NCBI GenBank assembly: GCA_037127255.1
Contig: JBANSL010000004.1
Span: forward strand, 72,996,627 to 73,060,626
Direction: 5' to 3'
Source of the DNA: Persicaria tinctoria
Lineage: Eukaryota; Streptophyta; Magnoliopsida; Caryophyllales; Polygonaceae
Length of the DNA stretch: 64,000 nucleotides
Both the position numbers and the translations under genes were made by a program. Below the pieces are notes generated by a model. The model saw only the letters and a list, made by a program, of their open reading frames with translations, searched no databases and was not told where the DNA came from. Of the stretch, positions 56,608 to 64,000 are shown in pieces (position 1 is the stretch's first letter; each line of letters begins with the position of its first letter).

Positions 56608-57120
56608 TTATTTTTTTTTTGCCATTGATGCTTCATCCCAAATAATTAATGTGGTGTTTCGTAGTAACTCAGCCAAGCTACTTTGTTTGGAAACATTACA
56701 TGTAAATGAAATCTCACCATCCATTGGTAATTTGAATCTGGCGTGTGCAGTTCTTCCTGTTGGGATATTAGATGCAGCAATTCCTGAGGTAGCAGTTGGA
56801 AGAACTATTTTACTCATTGATCTTACTTTTGCATATAGCGCACAGTACAGAAATGTTTTCCCTGTTCCTACTGGTCCATCTATGAAGAATGCACCGGGTT
56901 TTTTAGCTTTTATGTATCTCATAATGCATTTGTAAGCAACACGTTGGTCGTTGTTTAACATTTTTGAAGCATTGGTATAGATTGAAGGAACAGGTGCAGA
57001 TAGTGCATCACTTATATCTCTTGAAATTCTAAATGTATTATCTTGAAATTGTAAAAGATCTTCAAGCTTGTAATCTTTCATTGATTTTCCCATACCTTCT
57101 AAGTGTTTTTCAATTTCTCT
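56608..57120 (-). pseudogene. Helitron helicase, N-terminal part with Walker A and B
   Basis: Frame from 57,093: MLNNDQRVAYKCIM, then FFIDGPVGTGKTFLYCAL (Walker A, GPVGTGKT, about 56,855-56,880), ATSGIAASNIPTGRTAHARF, then TTLIIWDEASMA (Walker B, about 56,626-56,650). The frame then enters (TA)n and the MULE. The remaining helicase motifs lie beyond the MULE at 52,378-53,435. A TAG at about 57,130 separates this part from the Rep part upstream. Confidence 0.92.
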
Positions 57121-57129
57121 ATATGTAAA

Positions 57130-57805
57130 CTACAAAACCTTAATATCATCTTCTCTGTGATGTTGTCTGAAATCTTCTGAAAGAGCTATATAATATCTTT
57201 CCCAAAGAGTACGAGGATTTGCAGGTTGACAAAAGATTAGCAAAGTGGCAAATAAACGGCGTAATGTGCTAGGCATTTGAATTTGCATGGCTTCATTCAT
57301 ACACGATTCTACATAATCATCATCTTCTAGTAGTCTATTTTTATGTGCTGCTTCTTGGAATGTATTACATATGTATCCTTTAACATTTAATAAGTCTTTA
57401 AAAGATGTTGGACCACGAACATGTGTAATTAATAATCTCAAATAATATCTTTCTCCTTCTGAAGGCCCAACATAAGCTGATCTACCAACTGCAATTTTTT
57501 GTTTTCTTTTATCCCATGTTTTAGATAATTTGTTCCAAACAAAATGTTCTGGAAATTCAGAATATAGGTATTTTTCATCTTGATTGTTTTTATTAGTGTC
57601 AAAAAATTTTGTTAACATTGTGGTCAATCGTTGATCATCATAAGCTACTCTTTGTAAGTTCTCAGGTTCTGCAAAGTTGATTAATTACATATTTGGTAAA
57701 TGTATTTGTAAAGGAATCACAGGTGGGTTAATATCATATAGATCAAAAGAAAAAAAATTCTCCATGCAGCTTCAGGAGGAGATATCCACCTACCAGATTG
57801 ATAAC
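57130..57805 (-). pseudogene. Helitron Rep-helicase linker region
   Basis: Starts right of the Stowaway with SGRWISPPEAAWRIF (57,800-57,750). It continues through EHFVWNKLSKTWDKRK, GERYYLRLLITHVRGPTSF and MPSTLRRLFATLLIFCQPANP, all characteristic of the segment between the Rep and helicase domains of plant Helitrons. TAG ends the frame at 57,130. A break between 57,627 and 57,750 disrupts reading. Confidence 0.88.
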
Positions 57806-57807
57806 TA

Positions 57808-58043
57808 CTACATCCGTTCGGAAAAACTTGTCAATTTACTATTCACGCACGCTTTTTTAGGAGATAAAAACTATATAAAATATCTAGTTTTTTTAATAAT
57901 TTTTTTAACAATTTCGTAGTTATTATTAATAAGTACAAACTCGTTAAAATATTTTTATAAAAAAATGAATATTTTATATAGTTTTTATCATTATAAAAAA
58001 GTGTGCATGAATAATAAACGACAAGTTTTGCCGAACGGGGGAG
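57808..58043. mobile_element. Stowaway-type MITE inside the Rep gene
   Basis: 236 bp beginning CTACATCCGTTCGGAAAAAC and ending GCCGAACGGGGGAG, flanked by TA (57,806-57,807 and 58,044-58,045). It splits the Rep coding sequence between NKNDEN and SGRWISPPEA. It resembles the MITE at 36,743 in its AAAAACTATATAAAAT interior. Confidence 0.88.
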
Positions 58044-58045
58044 TA

Positions 58046-59113
58046 TGTATTTTCATCATTTTTGTTTATAGTATCTTGAACAATATTGAAGTTGACACGA
58101 TCATGTCCTTTATATATATATATATATTTATAGAGATATTTTACAGCTTTGATTGTGGAACAAATTTCAACATTCATGTGGCAATCAAACATTGCTAAAA
58201 GATGAGGGTTATAAGGAATAACCCATCTGTTGTCAATCATTTCACCTCTTATAGAAAGCATTTCTCCGGTATTTCTTCTTCTGTAAATAGGATAGGTATC
58301 ATATCCACATGTTGTAAACTCTGGAAAAAAATTTGGATAATTGAATTTACATTTTTTCTTTAAACCTTTGAGTTTCATACACGGACAATCGAGATTTTTT
58401 TTACCACAAGGACCATGTATCATGTGGTGCAAAACAGCAGAACGTAAATGTGAATTGTCATTAGAAGGGATTTCTGCAGATATGAATTTGTCAAAATCTT
58501 CGGGGCTTACAATTTTGTGATTTGGTTGTAAAATAATTAAGAAATGAGCATGGGGTAAACCTCTTTTTTGAAACTCGATAACATCTACTCTAGCAATGAC
58601 AGGGCCAAATATTTTCCTTTTTATTATTTCTTCCTTCAGCATGGTTAATTTTGCATTGAATATACGTGCAACTAAATCTGGGTGATTTTCTGTTTTCTCT
58701 TCATGTTCTCGTTCTGCTTTAATCTCTGGCCAGTTTGGATTACAAGTTATTGTTAGGAAGATATCTGGTTTACCATATTTTTGGACAAGAGTCATTGCAT
58801 TAAGATATCGGCGTTTTACATCTCTTGGACTCCCAATGAAAGAAGGAGGTAGTATTATTTTACGACCAATATCAGACGCGTTCATTTGTCCTTTTGTTAA
58901 ACTATCAAGTATCCCTTGATATAACTCACTTCTAATTGTTGATTGGTTTTTCCTTAAAAAATCTAATCTGGTATTTTCAATTTTAACATACATGTCAGTT
59001 ATATATTGTTGAAGTAAACTTTCAGCTTTTAAAAGGACGTATTTGAAGTTTATATGCATAATATTCTCTGCATGATATTTCTTTTCCATCCTTTGGTGGC
59101 TTCTTGGTGGCAA
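58046..59113 (-). pseudogene. Helitron Rep catalytic domain (HUH endonuclease)
   Basis: From the right: a helical N-terminal part (YVKIENTRLDFLRKNQ), then PPSFIGSPRDVKRRYLNAM, then FLTITCNPNWPEI, then the HUH motif RGLPHAHFLI (about 58,541-58,565), HHMIHGPCGKKN, FPEFTTCGYDTYPIYRRR, and the two-tyrosine motif region KAVKYLYKYI at about 58,130-58,160. The catalytic His and Tyr residues are present. Directly after the Tyr motif the frame holds an inserted (TA)n stretch, YIYIYKGHD. The reading then enters the Stowaway MITE. Taken alone this domain is uninterrupted by stops. Confidence 0.93.
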
Positions 59114-59139
59114 CTGTTACAAAATATATATTATATATG

Positions 59140-60632
59140 TTATATTATGTCAAGAAAAGTAATATGATGACAATTAAAATATAAATTTGTAAAAAAAAAA
59201 AGGAAGTTAAAGAACCAAAGCATACCTTTTTCTTCTTCTAATATTAGATCTTCTTCGGTTTGAATCAAGGCCGATGAAATAGGAAAAGTTTCGTTATAAT
59301 AAGTTTCTCTTCTTCTATTTGATTTTTTTTTTAGTCCTTGATGCCATCCAGATTCACCATGTGGATGAAGAATTGGATATTGCAATGGATCATAACAAAT
59401 TAACAACCATAATAATGCATAACCCGATGATTTTTATTAGGACTCCGTTTGGATTACCAGCTTATGATTTATAAATATTGATTTTTTATTTATAAATTCT
59501 ACTGTTTTCAATTGTCATTTGGACTGCCAAAATGAAAAGAACCTTTAATATACGTGGGTTAAATCAAACTTTTCCAGTCCACCCGCAACCATGGGGAACC
59601 AAGGAGAAGAGGTTTCCAGACCCTCACTCTCACCCTTCAAGCTTTCAGTAGTCCCTCATCAATGTAAGCAGCTCACTTACCCAGACCACCCATTGACAGA
59701 TCTACTCTTGTGCTCATATCTAGTGTTGAATCCCGACGAACAAGATCTCTGTTGAACCAACGGAGGCACGAGAGAGCGAAAACAGTGACTTCGATGAGGC
59801 AACAAGAGCTAGTCCTGAAATTTGAAGAGATGTAGAGGGTTTGGTTGAATATTTGAATTGGATTTCTGTCATCATCGAGCCAATTGGATTTAGGGTTTTC
59901 GTCGTAACGATTTGGGGGTCAAATTAGATATTTTGGGGAATAATTTTAGGGGGTGAGCGAAGAACTGGAACTAGAGAATGGAGATGGCAACGGCGATGGT
60001 GAGCCATATGCCGAAACGACGGAGCAACTATGGGAGGTGTTGATGAAAGTGAAGGAGCAGCCATGGGAGGAAAGAAGTGTTTTGCTGGGAAGAGGGTAAT
60101 TGAAAAATTAAAGCTTCATTATAATCCCTCTCTGTCAAACACAATTTATGAATTATAAAAATGGTCTTACAATGTAAATAATACATTTTGAAAAATAAAC
60201 ACCAATAATGCACAAGTACATTATAATACATGTAATCCAAACGGAGCCTAGATCTTCCAAATACAATAATGTGTGGGCTATTCTTCTTTTGAGGACCTGT
60301 ACGGCTGTACTTGATAATAATATTACATCAACTTCTTTTGACGTAGGAGCATTATAAACTCGTTGATCAAGTGTTGGATTTTGAGAAATTATGATTTATG
60401 TGTTATCTTATATGTCAAATTCTCTCAAGGATCTAAAAAACGTTGCATATGGATTTCTTTCCATTAAACCAATGATTATAGACATTACCTCTGGATTTAG
60501 GTTTGGAAATGAACTTAAACGATGTTCTAATTCATGTTCTGCATCATAGAAATATAACTGCAAATACCTTGGATTGTCATCATTAGGCAAAAGATTTGGT
60601 ACATTATGATATAATTGTCCTAACAACCTGAA
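59140..60632 (-). pseudogene. Helitron Rep N-terminal region, duplicated copy 1
   Basis: 59,228-59,437 encodes CYDPLQYPILHPHGESGWHQ, the conserved Helitron N-terminal motif. 60,252-60,632 carries the preceding part: VYNAPTSKEVDVI and, further upstream, LQLYFYDAEHELEHRL. The two are separated by a Harbinger-like MITE. 59,228-60,632 matches 62,426-63,830 at an offset of 3,198 bp with only a few differences. Upstream of 60,632 the Helitron reading is lost here, but it continues in copy 2. Confidence 0.88.
59441..60248. mobile_element. Harbinger-like MITE, copy 1
   Basis: 808 bp with ends GACTCCGTTTGGATTAC and GTAATCCAAACGGAGCC, flanked by TAG (59,438-59,440 and 60,249-60,251). A 3-bp duplication and CCGTTTGG-type ends fit PIF/Harbinger elements. 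It interrupts the Rep gene. It has no transposase. Confidence 0.8.
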
Positions 60633-60914
60633 TTTACAATAAGAGTTGTTTATGCAATGAGTACATATATACATTTTCCTTCGGCCTCTTGATTTTCCAG
60701 ACGATTTTAGGATTTCGAATTATTACCCATATGAAAAAAACAAATTAATAATTTAATACATTAAGCATCAAGAAGCAAAAGCAACAATCTTCCATAAGCA
60801 AGTGCATTTTTTAGAAAGAAACAAATACAAGTATACAAAAATACATATGATCCAAATTAATAAACCCTATATAGTACATATGAATATATATGATCCATCT
60901 TTCCGCCCAACACT

Positions 60915-61196
60915 TCATGGCTTGGCGGTGGCTGCAGCGGGGTCAGTCTGGTGGTTGTCAGCAGTAGGAATACCGGCTGGCAAAGTCGGGTTTGTCTGCG
61001 AAGAGAGGTGAGGGAGGAACGCAGCCCAAGCGCTTGCAATGGAGGAAAGATCAGGAAGCCGAACGTAGAAGCCTGGGATTTGGGACACGGTTACTATCTC
61101 GTCAAGATTGCGAGCTGCAGCTGCGTGATCTGCCATGAACGCGGTGACGATAATGCACATAGTAAAGGTTGCTAGTAGGGTGTGAGAAGTTGTCAT
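60915..61196 (-). CDS. Small predicted secreted peptide, 93 residues
   Basis: An uninterrupted frame starts at the first ATG of the transcript (61,196). Residues 1-26 form a clear signal peptide: MTTSHTLLATFTMCIIVTAF, then MADHAAA with a likely cleavage after Ala before RNLDE. The mature part (about 67 residues) has no Cys, one short amphipathic stretch (SSIASAWAAFLPHL) and a Pro/Ala/Thr-rich tail ending TDPAAATAKP. It would be exported to the cell wall space. I do not recognise the family; it lacks the C-terminal motifs of CLE, CEP, IDA or PIP peptides. A TATA box and a short leader lie upstream. It is transcribed in the same direction as the Helitron genes. The intact frame contrasts with the broken genes around it. 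Confidence 0.75.
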   Translation of the reverse strand: MTTSHTLLATFTMCIIVTAFMADHAAAARNLDEIVTVSQIPGFYVRLPDLSSIASAWAAFLPHLSSQTNPTLPAGIPTADNHQTDPAAATAKP

Positions 61197-61274
61197 GGCT
61201 TTGATCAAGTTATGAAGAGGTGAGTGTTTTTTGTTCTTATGAGGGGTTTGAAGATTGCTTCTTGTGTGTAGAGG

Positions 61275-61282
61275 CTTTTATA
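61275..61282 (-). promoter_or_regulatory. TATA box of the secreted-peptide gene
   Basis: CTATAAAAG context on the minus strand, 79 bp upstream of the ATG. A CTCTACACACAAGAAGC sequence lies 4-20 bases downstream. The start of transcription should fall near 61,250, giving an A/C-rich leader of about 55 bases without upstream ATGs. Confidence 0.75.
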
Positions 61283-62394
61283 GTTGGGTTTGAGGAGTTA
61301 GTGGAAGTAATGGTAGCTAAGGAGGTGAGTTTTGGTTAAGAAAGGTTGTGTAAGTCTATGAGTATGATAGTGGTCATAATTAGTTGATCAACTGCCTTGT
61401 TATTTGCTTCTAACAATGCCTAAAACTAATAGCATGTATGCATGATCACAAATCAGTTACAAAATTCAAATAGATTTGGATGGATCATAGCTTGAAAGTG
61501 AGGTATCACCAAGCATCAAGACAGTTTGTCGATTTTATTGGGAGATTCTTGGTTGGTGAAATAAAATTTGGCTATTTTCTTATATTTAGCCCTTGATCAC
61601 TTCCAAAAACTCATATAATGTAATAAATAATGTATTTTCAAAGTGCTCAATGTCTTTAAATTAAGAAAACCTCATGAAAATCAAATAAATATCATGGTCA
61701 TTTAAACCGTTGTTCAATTTAAATATAAAATCAAACATAAAATCACATAAAAATACTTGAATAAATATCACAAACCATATACAATCATCCAACAAAAATC
61801 AATCTCAAATTTTACACAAATCATCGCCTAGTGACATCCGGTGCAATCACTTACCGATTTATTAAACGCATCCGGTGCAAAATAGACTACCAAGTAATTA
61901 TCAAGGAAAGACTAACACCCTATTTGGATGATGAGATTTTTAGGAAAGGAAGTGAAGGGAAAATAAATTTGGCGTTTGGGTGGACAATTAAGAGAAAGAG
62001 AAGGAATCACAAACCGTTCAATTTCATGGGATTCCACAACCCATCAAAATGGTGGAATTTGATGAGAAAGTGAATTTCTCACCCCTCCCATTCCCTTTTC
62101 CAATTTTTCATCCCTTCATTTCCCTAAAAAAACCTAGTTGCCAAACAGAGGATAAAGGTCTATTTGATAACACGTAGTTAAAGCTGATAAAATAGATGAA
62201 ACTAATAAATTAAGTATGTTAAATACTCCGCATACATTAAATTAGAGTGTTTATAGGCTAGCAAGGTGTTTAAGAGTAGATTATATGAGATAGAAGAAAA
62301 TAAAAAGACTAAAAAACTTGATGAATAGCTGTAACTTATTTAAAACTATTCTGAAAAACTAACTGCATCGCCAAATAGAGCCAAAATATTTTAG

Positions 62395-63989
62395 TTACTT
62401 CACAGTTTTGACGTTATAATAAGTTTCTTCTTCTTCTAATATTAGATCTTCTTCGGTTTGAATCAAGGCCGATGAAATAGGAAAAGTTTCGTTATAATAA
62501 GTTTCTCTTCTTCTATTTGATTTTTTTTTTAGTCCTTGATGCCATCCAGATTCACCATGTGGATGAAGAATTGGATATTGCAATGGATCATAACAAATTA
62601 ACAACCATAATAATGCATAACCCGATGATTTTTATTAGGACTCCGTTTGGATTACCAGCTTATGATTTATAAATATTGATTTTTTATTTATAAATTCTAC
62701 TGTTTTCAATTGTCATTTGGACTGCCAAAATGAAAAGAACCTTTAATATACGTGGGTTAAATCAAACTTTTCCAGTCCACCCGCAACCATGGGGAACCAA
62801 GGAGAAGAGGTTTCCAGACCCTCACTCTCACCCTTCAAGCTTTCAGTAGTCCCTCATCAATGTAAGCAGCTCACTTACCCAGACCACCCATTGACAGATC
62901 TACTCTTGTGCTCATATCTAGTGTTGAATCCCGACGAACAAGATCTCTGTTGAACCAACGGAGGCACGAGAGAGCGAAAACAGTGACTTCGATGAGGCAA
63001 CAAGAGCTAGTCCTGAAATTTGAAGAGATGTAGAGGGTTTGGTTGAATATTTGAATTGGATTTCTGTCATCATCGAGCCAATTGGATTTAGGGTTTTCGT
63101 CGTAACGATTTGGGGGTCAAATTAGATATTTTGGGGAATAATTTTAGGGGGTGAGCGAAGAACTGGAACTAGAGAATGGAGATGGCAACGGCGATGGTGA
63201 GCCATATGCCGAAACGACGGAGCAACTATGGGAGGTGTTGATGAAAGTGAAGGAGCAGCCATGGGAGGAAAGAAGTGTTTTGCTGGGAAGAGGGTAATTG
63301 AAAAATTAAAGCTTCATTATAATCCCTCTCTGTCAAACACAATTTATGAATTATAAAAATGGTCTTACAATGTAAATAATACATTTTGAAAAATAAACAC
63401 CAATAATGCACAAGTACATTATAATACATGTAATCCAAACGGAGCCTAGATCTTCCAAATACAATAATGTGTGGGCTATTCTTCTTTTGAGGACCTGTAC
63501 GGCTGTACTTGATAATAATATTACATCAACTTCTTTTGACGTAGGAGCATTATAAACTCGTTGATCAAGTGTTGGATTTTGAGAAATTATGATTTATGTG
63601 TTATCTTATATGTCAAATTCTCTCAAGGATCTAAAAAACGTTGCATATGGATTTCTTTCCATTAAACCAATGATTATAGACATTACCTCTGGATTTAGGT
63701 TTGGAAATGAACTTAAACGATGTTCTAATTCATGTTCTGCATCATAGAAATATAACTGCAAATACCTTGGATTGTCATTATTAGGCAAAAGATTTGGTAC
63801 ATAATGATATAATTGTCCTAACAACCTGAAAACGTAAATTCCCTTTTCTGAAGTGTTTTTAATATTCCCACCAAGAGAGCTAAAAGCAAACAAGTTGTTA
63901 TAAATCCTCATATAACTCCTAAAATGCACAGAGTTATCATCTTTTCCATGCCATATTGAAATCTCGTAGCTAGTAAACACAACATTCAT
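62395..63989 (-). pseudogene. Helitron Rep N-terminal region, duplicated copy 2, continuing upstream
   Basis: Same sequence as copy 1 from 62,426 to 63,830. Beyond 63,830 it keeps the native upstream reading (FAFSSLGGNIKNTSEKGIYVFRLLGQLYHYVPNLLP), so this copy is continuous with the 5' part of the gene outside the window, and copy 1 is continuous with the 3' part. Just before 62,426 a short GTTATAATAAGTTTCTTCTT stretch repeats sequence found inside the unit, which suggests template switching at the junction. Confidence 0.88.
62639..63446. mobile_element. Harbinger-like MITE, copy 2
   Basis: Identical in layout to copy 1, with the same TAG flanks (62,636-62,638 and 63,447-63,449). It was duplicated together with the surrounding Rep sequence and is not an independent insertion. 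Confidence 0.8.
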
Positions 63990-64000
63990 TATGAAACAAC

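Larger units (their letters stand above)
60633..62425. other. Unique segment between the two Rep copies
   Basis: 1.8 kb not related to Helitron coding sequence. It contains the secreted-peptide gene (60,915-61,196) and its promoter. A possible small inverted-repeat element lies at about 62,157-62,383 (GGTCTATTTGATAAC at one end; complement of the other end GGCTCTATTTGGCGAT). About 61,905-62,150 is another MITE-like stretch (CCTATTTGGATGATGAG at one end). The segment could be captured host DNA inside the Helitron or an insertion flanked by a duplication. Confidence 0.6.
51810..64000 (-). mobile_element. Helitron, minus strand, 3' end in window, 5' end beyond it
   Basis: The 3' terminus on the minus strand is a hairpin, seven bases, then CTAG, followed by T outside: the classic Helitron 3' end inserted between A and T. 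The paralogous repeat at 46,735/46,736 shows the uninterrupted A-T site. Inside is a Rep/helicase gene spread over 12 kb and interrupted by other elements. The N-terminal part of Rep runs out of the right edge of the window, so the 5' TC end is not visible. Helitrons move by rolling-circle replication through the HUH endonuclease and helicase. This copy is inactive because its gene is broken in many places. Confidence 0.9.

Overview
This is a window of a plant nuclear genome, most likely a eudicot. It is AT-rich and contains GT-AG introns of about 90-100 bp, plant-type TATA boxes, Stowaway and hAT elements, a Ty1/copia retrotransposon with an initiator-Met-tRNA primer site, L1-type LINEs, MULEs and a Helitron. 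Fragments of plant gene families also occur (FtsH, glutamate-receptor-like, CCR-like reductase, LRR receptor kinase, GH31 glucosidase). Nothing in it points to bacteria, CRISPR or an organelle. I cannot name the species.

The window is dominated by mobile DNA. 1-3.0 kb: a MULE end and a polyA retroposon. 3.05-9.16 kb: a complete copia element with near-identical 1.03-kb LTRs and a perfect 5-bp TSD, but with the integrase core and RT core deleted. 9.8-15 kb: a hAT element, a tRNA-like sequence, a duplicated repeat, a 1.64-kb polyA retroposon with a 16-bp TSD, and a MULE-type MITE with a 9-bp TSD. 15-28 kb: degraded single-copy DNA with a GH31 alpha-glucosidase pseudogene, a 5'-truncated LINE, a 251-bp tandem array and an FtsH fragment. 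27.9-31.4 kb: the most gene-like stretch, with an apparently intact two-exon coiled-coil membrane protein gene, then glutamate-receptor-like and CCR-like fragments. 33-41.8 kb: hAT, Stowaway and retroposon copies, and the 3' end of an LRR receptor kinase cut by a hAT that was itself cut by a 2.7-kb MULE. 42.5-45.6 kb: a decayed L1-type LINE. 45.6-51.8 kb: repeats, including a decayed MULE with a transposase fragment and a 550-bp repeat present twice.

51.81 kb to the end: a Helitron on the minus strand whose 5' end lies beyond the window. Its 3' terminus (hairpin plus CTAG) is well defined, and a second copy of its target repeat at 46.7 kb shows the matching empty site. Its Rep/helicase gene is broken by a 3.1-kb MULE, a Stowaway MITE, a Harbinger-like MITE, stops and frameshifts. 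A 1.4-kb piece of the Rep gene, including the MITE, is duplicated almost without change. Between the two copies lies a small intact gene with a TATA box that encodes a predicted 93-residue secreted peptide.

Only two protein genes look intact: the coiled-coil gene at 27,890-28,468 and the secreted-peptide gene at 60,915-61,196, both on the minus strand. Everything else that codes is fragmentary. Stretches not listed as features showed nothing I could support.
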